Notes: generated from the sequence alone by a model not told the origin. 64,000 nt of DNA from Closterium sp. Naga37s-1 (GCA_947471745.1 CANJKZ010000011.1:1054001-1118000), one strand, 5' to 3'; numbered from the stretch's first letter, positions 51,558-63,726 are shown. Numbers and translations: made by a program.

Positions 51558-54500
51558 CTATGCTCTTTGCAGAGCCACTGACCAGCGCTGCCTGAAGAGG
51601 TGTAAGAACCTCCTCGCGTGATGGGAGGTGGGTTGGGCGTTGAAATGATGCCTAGCAGCTGTATCTGCCAATAACTTCAGGAATTTTGGGACTTCCGCGC
51701 ATGGGCACCCGTATGTCTCAACTGCAAGGGGGAAGAAGCCGACCATGTCAGGTCGATTTGCATAGTGGCTGATTTTCTTGTCCGCTTGCTCCCTTGCTAC
51801 CCATCCCCTCCCCTTTGTAGCATTGGGATCCCGAGTGCTAATGGGATCTGTGATGGTGACATCACAGGTGTATACTGCCCCCGAGCTCCTGTCCCGCATG
51901 GTGAAGTCAGCGGTCTGTTCTTCAATAGGGCAGTACGCAGCTGATTCCCTGTGAACTATGAAGCCGGCATCTTCCGCCATAGTAATACATGCGTCCCGCA
52001 GCTCGTTGTGGGTGTTGATTCTGTGCTTGCCTGTCCCGCAGCGGAATAAGTGGTTTGGCAGCCGTGGGTCCTTGATCTCAACACGCTTAGAGCAGTCACA
52101 GTTTTTGGGAGTAGAGAAGGGGAGCCCAAGTCTAAAGCGGACGGCATTGGCGAAGTGTTCTGGACCTACGCGGCGGGTTTGCTCTATTGGGATTGCTGTC
52201 AACCAGTCCCCCGTGCCGTAGCCCGTTAGAGAGAAAAACCGTTGGGTATGTCCTGACAAGGGATTCAGCCTCATGAGCCGTGTTGCCTGTACTTGCGCGG
52301 CATATCTGCTCCCCTCCACTCTCACCCCGAGCTCATGCTGTAGCTTTAGGTCGAATGGCTCGAGCCTTTCCTTGTATAGGATGTCTCTGGCCTCCTGCGG
52401 CAGTGCTCTCTCATATTCGGACAGCCAGTGGTGTAGGGCGGTGGTGACATCTCGTGGTAGTCGCATGTGATTTCTAACCTCCGTCAAGGCCACCTCTGAC
52501 TCCAGCGGCAGGGAACTAAGTAGCAGTGCGGCTTGTGTAAAACTGGCTAGGAAGCCGAAAGTTCCCTCCACCGTTGGGTCTGTGATTCCGATACCCCCTA
52601 GTGACGGTGGGAGTGACGACTGCTCCCAGACCCGAGTCTGTTCCGTGTCGTCCGTCGGTATGCGTATGCCGCACGCTGTAAGGAGGGTGGCCAGCAAGTC
52701 CCTACCCCACTGTGACCAGGTGTCACTGTCTAGAAGATGTAGAGTCGTTCGTGTGAGATAGGCTACCCTGCGTGAGATGCAGCGGGTGAGCAGGAGAGAT
52801 GCAACCTGAGGGTCCATTCGTTCTATCAGAGGTAGCGGTGTGGACATAGCATGTAGCTGTGCAGATAGGAAGGAGGCGGCGCCTTCTGATGTTCCTAGAA
52901 AGCTACCGAGAAGCCTAACGCCGTCAGAACTAGTTGGCACCCCAGGCGGCAGCTGCACTGCCTCGTCTATCGGCCGGTTGCTCCACGCGACACATTTCCC
53001 TGGGTTGTATCGCAGGCCTACTTGGGACAATTGGCTCGTGAAATAGGAAAAGGCAGCTACGGTTTCACGGTGGTCGCCTAGGAAGCTGACGTCGTCGGCG
53101 TATGCCAGGCACAGTACGCCGGGGTGTGCAGTAGCTGTCTCTCTTAATGCGGGGTGGATCCCAGCTGCGAATAGAAGCGGCCCCAAGGGATCCCCTTGTC
53201 GAACCCCGCGTTCACTCCTTAGTGGTGCGCTACTGAAGCTAGCGTCCAGGAACAGGGATGATGGGTGGCCGTATGTCAGTTTAACTAGAGGCTGTAGTGG
53301 TGAGAGAGCCAGATCTTGTAAAGCGGTAGCTATGGCTTGCCTCGATATGCTGTTGAAGGCGTTAGAAATGTCTGTCTGGAGGATAAGGCAGTTGGGGTGT
53401 GCGTCCGTGTATGCCCGTGCGCTGTGACTGATTGCCTCCGCCCCCCCTGGCACAGCCACACCGTACTAAAGGGGGAGAAAATAACCCCGTGCCGCTTCGC
53501 CCAAGGCTGTCAGCGCAGCTTTTGCAGTCAGGCGAGTCAGGCATTCTCCAATCGATATTGGGCGGGCCCCACCCTCTGGCTTGGCCAGGGCTATCAGTTG
53601 TGACGATGTGAGCAGTTCCGCGACTGGCTGTGGCAAATTCCCCCTCATAATCGTGTTGACTAAGGCGTGCAGATGGGTGGAGACGGCTGCGTTTGTTACT
53701 GACGAATCGCGAAGGTGTTCGAATGTCATTCCGCTCGGGCCGGCCCCAACTCCGTTCTCGCATCGGCTGAGCATCTTCGAAAAATCCGCGTAGGATATTT
53801 CGAGGCTGGGAGGTTCGGTGCTGGCTGGCCAGGTCAGTGGGTCAGGGTCGGCTGCAGGGTGCTTTCGGCGGAGTTCATCCAAAATCTCTGGGCAGGGCGT
53901 ACAGACCGGTGTTGACTCGAGCGCCAACACGGCTTGGCGCAGGCTCTCTTTCTTTGCCAGGCCCTCTGCTCTGCTGATGGTACCCACGTTGTCAGGCCGA
54001 TGACGTGGCGGGGGCGGTGTGTTGACTGCTTCGACTGCGTCCAGATACAGCTGCTGCCACTCGCCGCGTTGAAATGCACGGAGTCTGGCTTTGATTTTCG
54101 GCCAATCAGGTCATTTCGGCGAGCCCTGACGTAGTGTGAAGCGGGGGAGAAAAAGGAGTAACTTCCATCCCGCGATGGAGTCTGGGCTTCGCGAGAGGTG
54201 CAGTAGTGGTGTTAGCACTGCAAGCGAAAAGATCTCGCACAAATTTGGCGGTAGCCGTCGTAACAGCGTGGGTTGGCGACTATCGCAGAGAGGCGTAACG
54301 TCCCAGTCCACTACTTCGGCAAATTTGTCAGCCTGCCTCGCCAGTTCTTCTGGCGAAAAATAGTGGGGGTTATGCGGCTGGCAAGCCGCCCTTGCCAGAC
54401 CCCTCGCGGTCCAATTTCCTCGTCCGCGGCCCGTCGCACGAGTAGGAGGCGGGGTTGGAATTGTGGCCGTCCGATTGTCATCCTGTGGCCCCTCTGTGTT

Positions 54501-54791
54501 TCCAGATTGTACCGTCGTTCCTCTCTGGCTTCCTCCCCTTCCTCTCGTCAAGTGCTCTTGCTCTTCCTCGTTGTCCTCCTCGCTACTGCTGCTCGGTGCC
54601 TGAGCCTCCTCCCTATAAGAGGGGTCGTTCCGCTCCTCCGGATCAGTATTCTCGTCGAGTCGGATTAAAGCCCGTCGCGCCGCCGCCTGGAAAGCGTTCT
54701 CCGGTCCTCCTTCGATTCGCCGCCCTTCCCGGCGTTCTGCTCCTCGTCTCCTCCCGCCTCGCGATGGTGATTGCTGGCGACTCGTGGCCAT
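51558..54791 (-). pseudogene. LINE (non-LTR retrotransposon) ORF with RT and C-terminal restriction-like endonuclease
   Basis: One minus-strand frame of 1,078 codons from the ATG at 54,789-54,791 (MATSRQQSPSRGG), interrupted only by an in-frame TGA at 54,111 and a TAG at 53,466. N-terminal region: Arg-rich, acidic Ser/Glu stretch, then RGRGGSQRG and GRGRGNWTARG. RT: GVGAGPSGMTFEHLR, ARPISIGECLTRLTAKA, VAVPGGAEAI, LILQTDISNAFNSISR, RGVRQGDPLGPLLFAAG and the active site LAYADDVSFLG (about 53,080-53,110). C-terminal part: Cys/His motif (NCDCSKR ... HLFRCGTGKHRINTH), then EEQTADFTMRDR and YTCDVTITDP, which fit a restriction-like nuclease (RLE). No APE endonuclease is seen. It would nick target DNA and prime reverse transcription there. 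Nearly whole; old enough for two stops. Confidence 0.82.
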
Positions 54792-56196
54792 TGCCAAAGC
54801 CCGCTGCCTCTGCGTCAGGGGCGAGCGGAAGGTCACCGCCGGTGTCTGCCTCGGGGAGTGTTGCAATGAAGCCGCCAGTCCCCCCTGCCCCGAATCTAGC
54901 CCCCTTGGCCGCTGGTTTCACTGCGCCTCCGGCTCCGGGCCTCGTGTCGTGTGAGACGCAGGCTGCTCCATACCCTCCTGCACTCCCAACCCCTGCTGTT
55001 GCTCCGCCTGTCCCTGTGAACCCTGCGGCACCGACTGCTGCCGCTGATCCTGCTCCACCAGATGCCCCCGCTCTTGACGTCCCGATGGTCGCCGCTGCCC
55101 CTGCTGGCGCCGTGGCGTCGCAACCGGTGGTGTCCGCCACCACTGACGGCCCGGGCCAGGTAGCGGTCTTTGTTGCTCCCGCCCCTCCGACTGCGCCGCC
55201 TCCCGTGCCGGCCCCGGGCGTCCGGGCGGTGCCTGATCCTGCGCCGCTCGCTGCTGTTCCCCCTGCTCAGCGTCAGCCATCTCCGGGCCGCCGGCAGCAT
55301 CGGCCTCACTCCCCGGCGCCACTTGACGAGCGAGCGACGACGCGGCGGCGACGCGACTCTCCTCGGCGCTGCGGTTTCCAGGCGAACTGGGCTGCGTCCC
55401 GCGGAGGTCGCGGTGGCTGGTGGGGAGGGCGCGGGCGTGGTGGTGACTGGGGGTATGATCGGCCGGTGTCGATGGCCGATCTGCAGCGAGCCATTTCCGC
55501 TGCAGTGCGCGAGGAGCGGAATGGGCAGGCGAGCCAGAGCAATTCGCCTCGCGTCACTCCAACGCATGCGTCCCTTCCTCCTGCTGCTCAGTATGCGCCG
55601 ACGCCTCCTCTTCCCCAATCGGCTGTTCCTCCTCCTCATGCTCCTGCTGCCTCTGCTGCTGCTCTGGGGAACCGTATGCGCCTGCCGTGGGTTCCTCTGT
55701 GGCGGGTATGGAGTTTGTGACTGCGGCAAGGGGACCCGTGACGGGTCAGTATCCATCTCTGCTGCCCGTTGCTCCCGCTCCGCCGTCTACTGCGCTACCT
55801 CAACAGTCGCTGGAGGGGCCCTCTCCTTCCGCTGTGGTGCCGGAGGCTTCTCTGGGGCAGCTATGGCGCCTCTTGGAGGGTCTGCGGGCTGTTCACCTGA
55901 TTCAGGTGTATGGTCACGCGGCTCTCGCCCAGGGTGTTCCTCTGGAGAGTGGCCATCAAGACGAGTGCCTAGATGCCGCTGATCGGCTGGGCGAGCTCCT
56001 TGCGCCCGTGTTGGCTGCGCCCGCGCAGGGTGGAGTTGCGGGCGTTGGACAGCTTGGGACGGCAGTCCGTGGGCTGCGCCGGTTTTTGCGCGCAGGGACT
56101 GCAGTCGACTTGATCGGCGCAACCACTGTGGTGGTGCGCGAGCTTCATCGCTCGTTGACGGGTCTTCTCGCCGTCCTTGACGCGGATCAGATGTAG
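54764..56196 (+). CDS. Pro/Ala-rich plus-strand protein with RGG box, unidentified
   Basis: I do not recognise this protein. The frame is open from before 54,764 (ATGs at 54,764 and 54,866) to 55,720. A second frame, open to the TAG at 56,194-56,196, overlaps it near 55,687, so a frame change or intron lies there. N-terminal part: Pro/Ala-rich, low complexity. Middle: RRRRDSPRRC and an RGG-type RNA-binding stretch (RGGRGGWWGGRGRGGDW, about 55,400-55,450). Then MADLQRAISAAVREE. C-terminal part: a well-ordered helical segment (SLGQLWRLLEGLRAVHLIQVYGH ... ELHRSLTGLLAVLDADQM). The 5' end overlaps the LINE antisense. Copia I is inserted ten bases after the stop. It could be a retroelement ORF1-like protein or a host gene exon. 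Confidence 0.45.
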
Positions 56197-56206
56197 CGTA
56201 CGCCTC

Positions 56207-56610
56207 TGTAAGAATAATGAGAGGAATGAATGGAACTAGAAAGCAGATGGGTACAAGTAGGAAACACAAAAGTGTTGTACCCTCTAAAAACTACCCCACT
56301 ACAGCCTAAACAGACTATAGCATAAATAAGTTTGACACACCCCCATAGGCAAAGTGGGGGAGAACAAAAGGTCACAAGACCAGTCAAGAAAGGCAAAGCA
56401 AGCTCAGGGTGGATCACAAAGTCACCACGCAGTCTGAGCACAATCAAATGGCCACAAGGCCAGTTCACATGCAGAGTTATATAAAGGAGAACAAACAATA
56501 CAGTGAACACAACCTAGCAAGTGTAAGCATGCAGGTATATGTATAAAGAGTACAGTACAGGCAGAGTCAAGAAGAAAGCAAGTGAGGCACAGTAGGTACA
56601 AGGCCTAACA
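56207..56610 (-). repeat. Copia I 3' LTR and 3' UTR
   Basis: The LTR starts TGTCAAACTTATTTATGC in element sense. The 3' UTR repeats the polypurine hairpin and both ACAA-loop stem-loops seen at 7,463-7,740. Confidence 0.87.
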
Positions 56611-58064
56611 CAGTACAGAAACGCTGATGATCACAAGGCTGAAGTGCCTTGGTGAAAACATCAGCAGTGTTGGCCTGAGAGGCCACGTAAGCAAGACGAA
56701 GCTGGCCACGCTGCTGCAACTCTCGAGCAAGGAAGTAGCGCAGAGCAATGTGCTTCGTTCTGTGCTCCAGTCTGTGCTCCTGACATAAGGCCAGCATGGC
56801 CTTGTTGTCGACGTACAGAACTGGAGGAGAACGAGGCGCCTCTCCCAAGTCGGTCAGCAGGTAGGTGAGCCATCGTAGCTCCTGTGCAGCCATGGCCCCA
56901 GCGTATATCTCAGCCTCACAACTGGAGCTGAAAACAGAAGAAGAGCGGGTAGACCGCCAAGAGACAGAACCGGAGCCAAGACTGAAGGTGTAGCCCTGTG
57001 ACGACCGCTGCGTAGCCAAGTCGTCAACCCAGGAGGCGTCAGCGTGACCAGTGAGGACAACTCGAGCCCGTCCTCCAAGCACGAGCCCCATGCCCGATGT
57101 ACTGCACAAGTATCGCAACACCCTCTTCGCAGCATCCCAGTGCACCTTTCGGTGCCTGCCGGGAGCCACGTAGCGAGCCAGAAGGCTGAGAGGGTATGCG
57201 AGGTCAGGTCGTGTGCAAGTCATCAGGTACATGAGGCAGCCCACAAGCTCTGGATACGGGCCACTCGGCTCTACGGACTCGTCCGAAGGTGGAGCTGAGA
57301 GCGAGTGACCGGTAGGCAGAGGAGTGGACTGTGGCGAGGAGTACGTGAAGCCGAAGCGCTGAAGGACCTGCTGCACCATGTGTGACTGAGTCAAGGTAAT
57401 GGTGCGATGTGCTCTGTCCCAGGTGATCCACAAGCCAATATAGCTTGTCAGCTCCCCCAGGTCGGTGCACGTGTGTCTCTTCTGCAGCTCGGACTTCACG
57501 TGGGCGAGTGCCTCAGTGTCAGCAGTAGCAAAGACAAGGTCGTCTACGTACACAAGAACGTAGAACGGCGGCAGAGTGGTGTCAGTGCGTAGAAATAGAG
57601 AAGGGTCAGCAGTGAAAGGAGCAAAACCAAGAGCAGCAAGAGTGGTCCTCAGTGTGTCGTACCACTCACGGGGTGCCCGGCGGAGACCGTAGACTGGCCG
57701 GCGGAGGCTCCACTGGGTACCAGCAAGAAACGACCCAGTGAAGCCAGGTGGGCGGCGCAGCCAGATCTCCTCGTGCAGGCTGCCCTGTAGGAAGGCTGTG
57801 CTGAAGTCAAGCAAGTGGAGCTCGTAGTCACGCTGAGCAGCTACGTGCAGCAGTACCCGAAGAGTGGTCATCTTCGGGGTAGGGGAGAAGGTCTAGAAGA
57901 AGTCAACTCCCTGACGCTGACTGAAGCCACGTGCAACGTAACGCGCCTTGAAGACAGGCGGAGAACCCGGCAGCCGCTTCACCCTGAAGATCCACATGCC
58001 ACTGACGATGTTCGCCCCAGGCGGGGGAACCTCGTCGACGTAGGTGCCTGTGGACTTCCAGGAA
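56567..58064 (-). pseudogene. Copia I RT and RNase H
   Basis: Minus strand. WIFRVKRLPGSPPVFKARYVARGF (about 57,990-57,920), then HLLDFSTAFLQGSLHEEIWLRRPPGFTG, YVDDLVFATADTEALAHV (about 57,540), SYIGLWITWDRAHRTITLTQSHM, MYLMTCTRPDLAYPLSLLARYVAPG, GHADASWVDDLATQRSS, SSCEAEIYAGAMAAQELRW and NTADVFTKALQPCDHQRF. Nearly continuous RT-RNase H of a broken element. Confidence 0.88.
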
Positions 58065-59083
58065 TGTTGTGCCAAAGTACTATAGTGGCACGGTCATCGC
58101 ACTCCCATTCAGCCTACAAGCCTGCTCAGCTTCTGGAATTTGTGGGGAGGTGCTTCAATATGTGTTCTTCATACCCTCAAAGTTTCAGAATTTTGGAAGC
58201 AGTTTACAAGGCATGGCAACATTTTCAGTTTCAAGACTTATGGCATTCCGGAAGTGTGTGTTACTCTTTTTTGGTAACACCCGAGTTCACCATTTCGGCT
58301 GCTGACTCATCTACCGAGCTCTGATTGGTCTGAAAATCGGTGTGGCAGTCCTTTGCCATGTTGTGCAGGTGGTCACCGAGTTTCAGGACAACCCAGCATC
58401 GGAGCAGCACGTGACAGCTGTCGAAACTTACTGTTCCGTAGTCATGGTGCACTGTTGGCAGCATTTCCCTTGCCACCCTTTCATTGTTGTCATGCCAATG
58501 GTGCAGGGACAGAGAATGAGACAAGAAGTACATGTGGTCAAGTGGGACTCTACCACCCTCCTTTTGAGAAGTGTGGTCTTCCTGGTAGCAGCTTGCAAGA
58601 GGGTGCAAGTGGGAAGACAAGCTGACTCATGGTTGGCTTGACTCACTATTGGTAGCCTTGAGTACAGCTCTGAACATCCAAGTGTGGTTGGCTTTGCTGA
58701 CCTAGCTAGGACGTTTCCCATCCTTCTCTAGCCTTTCTCCCCTAGGACTCAACCTTCTCTGAGTTCCCAGGATGGTCCCAACCCCTTAAGAGTCCCCTAG
58801 GCAATGTTGCACTCAACCTCTTCCTTGCATCAATGAAGCTACTCGTTTTTCAGCCGAGCTTACGTTTTTGTTCACTGCGTAGCGCATACACCTCTGATGA
58901 AAGCAAGCCATATACCGTTGGAAAGAAGACACCTGAAGCTAACGTCTGTCAAAGTTTCAGCCTCGTTTGTTATCGGAGCTGATCGTGACGGCGTTTTGAA
59001 CAGAGGCGGTTTGAAGTCATCAGATTCTGCTTAGGTGGTTTCAAGGGCATCTACGACCCCTAAGTGGACTCTAGACTATAACA
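58065..59083 (+). repeat. 5' LTR of copia H (1,019 bp)
   Basis: TGTTGTGCC ... ACTATAACA. Small ORFs on both strands in this stretch have no similarity to known parts and are not called. Confidence 0.92.
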
Positions 59084-59122
59084 AGTGGTATCAGAGCGGT
59101 TCTTCTCTGTTCCTGGGTCAAT

Positions 59123-60727
59123 ATGGAGGCTGAAGGCTCCGCTCCAGCTGGTCCTAGTGGCAGTGGTGGCGTGAGAGGCGCTGGGGAAGCAGGAAGAGGC
59201 GTTGTAGGCGGATCTGCACCAATAGCATCCGTTTAAACACCAGCCAAGGATGATGTTAAGGCATTCAACCTAGAGAAGTTCTCTGGGGAGGATTGGGCAT
59301 CATGGAGCTTCAGGATGGAGCTCCTATTTAACCATTATGGGCTGCTTGAAGTGATGGATGGAGAATTTAAGAGGCCTGCGAGCGAAGGAGCGACCAAGGA
59401 ATGGGATCGCCGATCCAAGGATGGATTCTTCCTTCTCTCTCAATGCCTCTCATCCAACCAGCTGCACCACGTCAAGCATCTCATCAAGGATATCCAGTGT
59501 GGTCCCAAGGCATGGAAAATATTTAAGGATGTCCATGCCCCCAGCAGCGAAGCGATGGTGGTGGTGCTCGAACGACAACTCCATGCGGTGAAGATTAACG
59601 AGGGTGATGCCGTGCAAGGAGCGTTCGATCAACTCCGGGACCTCTATGTGAAGCTCTCTGCTGCTGGTGTGGACTACCCTGAAAAGATCAAGTGCTACAA
59701 GGCTCTCTCCCTGCTGCCGGAGTCGTGGGGCCCCTTGGTGGTCAACCTCAATGGCATGAAGGACTTATGGTCCCTTGAGTGGATTCGTGCTCAAGTCCTT
59801 CAAGAGGAGTTTCGGAGGAAGGAGCTGACTGCCGCTGCCGGTGAAGGTGGAGGCTCTGCCTATGGCATGAAAGGCTTCAAGGGACGTGGCAGCAAGAAAG
59901 GCAAGGCCAAGGAAGGCTCTGGAGGGGAGCAGTATTCGGGAGGGAAGCGTAGCAACAAGGGAGGCAAGCGGTGTGGCGGCAAGTGTTGGTATTGCCATGT
60001 GGAAGGTCACCCATGGTTTAAGTGTCGCAAGCTACCTGATGGTTGGAGGCCTGGTCAGCCATCAATTGAAGGCTCTAAGGGTGTTCATGGAGCTATGGGA
60101 GAAGGCATGGGCAGTGAGGAGGGCGATGGAGGTGCCGGCGGACATAGCGGCATGTTCTACCATGTAGGAGAGGCATGCTCCGAGGATATGGTTGTACCGG
60201 CCAGCAAGGTTGCTCTTCACCGTTCCTCCCATTGGGTCATCGACACGGGAGCCTTCATGACCATGACCAACCGAGAGGATCTGCTGGATGAAGTCAGACC
60301 ATCAAAGGCAGCCACCGTTGTTTCAGCCACCGGCCAAGTTGTACCCGTGCGTGGCGAGGGGAGAGCCATGTTTATGGGTGCGGATGGGAGGCTTGTGGGG
60401 CTGAAGCGTGTTCTCCTTGTCCCTGGACTATGTGCCAACCTTCTCTCTACCAAGGCATTGAGTGAGGCAGGGATGAAGATGGAGATGATGGGCACAAAGG
60501 TGTCCAAGGCAACTCTGGATGGGCGCGTGTTGTGGGACCTCCGAGGCGGCAAGGACATGTACCGGTCCATGTGGGAGATACCGGTGCTGCCATGGAAGGA
60601 GGCGGCTGCGCGCTTGGCTGCTGAAGCTGTAAGAGGAGGGCATGCAAGCCACGTAACCAGTGGAGGAGGTGGTGATGGCAGTGATGGTGGGCTGCTTGTG
60701 CATGGGGGGGTGCACTACCAAGTGTAA
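59123..60727 (+). pseudogene. Copia H gag and protease
   Basis: Starts with the ATG at 59,123 (MEAEGSAPAG). FNLEKFSGEDWASWSFRMELLFNHYGLLEVMDG is followed by LLPESWGPLVVNLNGM, a Gly/Lys-rich basic stretch, the CCHC knuckle CWYCHVEGHPWFKC (about 59,985-60,026) and the protease site HWVIDTGAFMTMTN (about 60,230-60,271). LKRVLLVPGLCANLLSTKAL follows. Gag is the capsid protein; protease matures it. Clear homologue of copia G, about 50% alike by eye. Confidence 0.9.
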
Positions 60728-60739
60728 CTCCTAGCACGG

Positions 60740-63726
60740 GTGAGACGGATTGGCTCACCGCACACCGTCGCTTTGGCCACGTGGTGCTACCTCAGTTACA
60801 GCAGCTGTTTAAGGAGGAAAGAGTCAAGGGGCTGAGGATAAAGGGGGAGCCCAAGGAGGTGGGCTCTTGTGAGACTTGCTTGACCAGCAAGTTCTCACGA
60901 TTTCCCTTCCATTCGACGGTGGGGCAGTCAAGTGACCCGGTGGAGCTCGTGCATGTGGATCTTGTGGGGCCCATGAAGGTGAAGGGAGATGGTGGAGCCC
61001 TGTATTCCATGACTATGGTGGATGATTACACAAGGCTCACCTGGTCTTTTCCACTTGCAAAGAAGAGTGATGCTGCAAGGGTCATCATTGAAGAGTGGCT
61101 GCCCATGGTGGAGTGAGAGAGCGGCAAGCGGGTGAAGGCGATTCGTAGCGACCGTGGTGGGGAGTTTTTGGGAGCGGAGTTCTGGAGCTGGTTGAAGCGG
61201 CATGGCATCAAGCAGCAGCTCACCACGGCCTACACCCCTCAGTCCAACGGCGTGGCAGAGAGAGCGAACCGGACCATCATAGAGGGCGGGAGAACGATTT
61301 TGGTGGACTCGGGTCTACCCTTGCGGTTCTGGCCCCTCGCTATTCGTCATGCTACCGTCATCAAGAACCGGGTGTTGACTCATGTGGGAGGTCAGAATTG
61401 GGTCCCTATGGAGAAGTGGAGTGGCAAGAAGCCCCTGGTTGATATGCTTCGTGTCTTCGGGTGCATGGGGCTCGTGCATGTCCCTAAGGAGAAGCGTGAC
61501 AAGCTTCAAGCGGCGGCGGTGTGGGCTGTTCATTTGGGTCTTGCACGGGGGAGCAAGGGCTGGCTCATGTGGGACCCAAAATCCAACACCATCTTCACCA
61601 CCAGAGATGCCAAGTTCATGGAGGGGCTCATGTTCAAGGAGTGGTCGGAGCGGGGGAGGAGCAAGGTCACCATTCCGCTTGGAATAGAGGTGGGAACCAA
61701 CGACCCACTTCTCATTCCCATCGAGTTGTCCTCATCTTCAGAGTTGACAGAAGTGTCACATGACTTGGGAGGTGCTGAAGGGGAGGCAGCAGATGTGGAA
61801 GAAGTACTACAGCAAGGGGAGGCCCCTATAGCTAAGAGAGGTGATACCGAGGAGGAGGTGCAGCAGCCTACACCACCCCCTAAGCTTCCACCAAGGCGCA
61901 CAACCCAAGGGAAGCGTGATACTGTCCGTGGTGGAGCCAAGGAAGGAGCAGCCAAGGAGAGGCCCAAGAGAGCTGCCCACCCAAGGGATTTCCTCAAGTA
62001 TGAAAGGCTTGGGGTTCCCAAGGCATTGCTAGTCCAAGAGGAGGAATATGAGGAGGAGAAGGGAGCCGAGGGAGAGATGGAGCAGATTTGTTGCTTTGGC
62101 GTCAACTTACCTCATGAGCCGGCGTCAATGGAGGAAGCTCTCGCTGGAGATGATCGAGAGGCGTGGCTGGCTTCAAGGGAGGATGAGTTCCAGAGCCACA
62201 TGGAGAATGAAACATGGACCCTTACCAATCTTCCCCCAGGAAGGAAGGCATTGGACTGCACGTGGGTGTTACGTGTAAAGACCGATGCGGAGGGGAGGTT
62301 GGAGAGGCGCAAGACAAGGCTTGTGATCAAAGGCTTTCAGCAGAGGGAGGGAATTGACTTTCAAGAGGTGTTTGCTCCTGTTGCCAAGGCTCCTACGCTC
62401 CGGTTGTTGCTAGCAGCCGCTGCCGTTTGTGGCTTGAAGGTGGAGCAAATGGATGTGAAGACGGCGTTCCTCTATGGTGTGGTAGATGAGGAGATCTACA
62501 TGAAGCAGCCAGAGGGGTATGATGATGGGAGCGGACGTGTTTGCAGGCTCAACAAGGCCATCTATGGCCTCAAACAAGCTCCAAGGTGCTGGTATGCAAG
62601 GCTGGTGGAGGCGTTGGAGGCTCTTGGCTTCAAAGTTAGCGGCTGCGACAAGAGTCTCTTCATGACCGAGGGGGAGGAGAAGGTATTTCTCCTTGTCTAT
62701 GTCGATGACATCCTCCTCTTCTCTCCATCCCTAGAGAGGATCAAGGAGGTGCAAGGGAAGCTGAAGGAGACCTTTCAATGCAAGGCCCTTGGACCAGTGG
62801 GGTATTACCTTGGTCTTCACGTGGAGCGGGACGAGGTGAAGGGATGGTTGAGGCTTCACCAACACAAGTACCTTGCAGCCATGGGGGAGAAGTATGGGCT
62901 GGAGGAAGGGAGGAGTGTGAAGACTCCTTTACCCTCAGGGTTTCAGCTGCACCTTGATGAAGAGGAGGGTGAGGTGTTGGAGTACGAGTTGCAGCGTCGG
63001 TTCCAGTCAATGGTGGGGAGCTTGATGTACGCTTCGGTCAACACTCGCCCCGACATTGCGTTTTCAGTTTCACAGCTCGCTCGTGTGGTGTCTAGGCCCC
63101 TTCAAGAGCACCTGGATGCAGCAGAGAGGCTGGTGAGGTACTGCATGGCAACCTCAAGGGTGGGGCTGCAATATTCAGTGCATGGGCAGCTGAAGCAAAA
63201 GGGAGTGGAGGAGGTGAGCACAAAGACTGGTGCACCTGCAAGGCGTGGGCATTTGTACCTCTCGTGTTTCACCGATGCTACCTGGGCAAGTGACATCAGT
63301 GATGCTACATCCCATGGTGGCTATATATGCTGTGTTGGAGGGAGTCCAGTGAGTTGGAAGTCGAAGAAGCAAGGAGAGATAGCTCACTCATCAACGGAGA
63401 GCGAGTACATGGCGTTGTTTCATGGAGTGAAGAAGGTGGTTTGGATGAGGAGGTTGCTTGAGGAGTTGGGGCAGGAGCAAGAGGGTCCTACACCTGTGTT
63501 TTGTGACAGCCAAGGAGCAATTGCAATGGCGCGTAATGCTGTGCTCCATGGGCTGAACAAGCACATGCATATCAAGTGGCATTGGGTGAGGAAGGAGGTG
63601 AAGAAGGGCACCATCTCCTTGCACTACATCAACACTACCAAGCAACCTGCGGATTTTTTGACTAAGCGGCTTGCAGAGCATCAGCATTGGAGCTGTGCCA
63701 CCTTGTGTGGCATGTCCTTCAACTAA
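60740..63726 (+). pseudogene. Copia H integrase, RT and RNase H
   Basis: Pre-integrase HRRFGHVVLPQLQQL and CETCLTSKFSRFPF. Integrase: TMVDDYTRLTWSFPL (about 61,010-61,055), IRSDRGGEFLGAEF (about 61,140) and PQSNGVAERANRTI (about 61,235-61,275). An acidic/Pro linker with PKRAAHPRDFLKYE follows. RT: WVLRVKTDAEGRLERRKTRLV, QMDVKTAFLYGVVDEEIYM and VYVDDILLFSPSLERI (about 62,695-62,740). RNase H: CFTDATWASDISDATSHGG, STESEYMALFHGVKKVVW and KQPADFLTKRLAEHQHWSC. The RT-RNase H stretch is open for about 860 codons to the stop at 63,726. Confidence 0.9.

Larger units (their letters stand above)
56207..58064 (-). mobile_element. Copia I: 3' part of a short-LTR copia, cut by copia H
   Basis: Minus strand. 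3' LTR 56,207-56,337 (131 bp, left flank gcctc at 56,202-56,206), structured 3' UTR to about 56,600, then RNase H and RT up to 58,064, where copia H begins. It is closest to copia C in LTR and pol. Its 5' half should lie beyond the right edge of the window. Few breaks in the visible part. Confidence 0.88.

Noticed and set aside
58065-59083. Small ORFs of 60-120 codons at the right of copia I
   Set aside because: They lie within the 5' LTR of copia H and show no recognisable domain.
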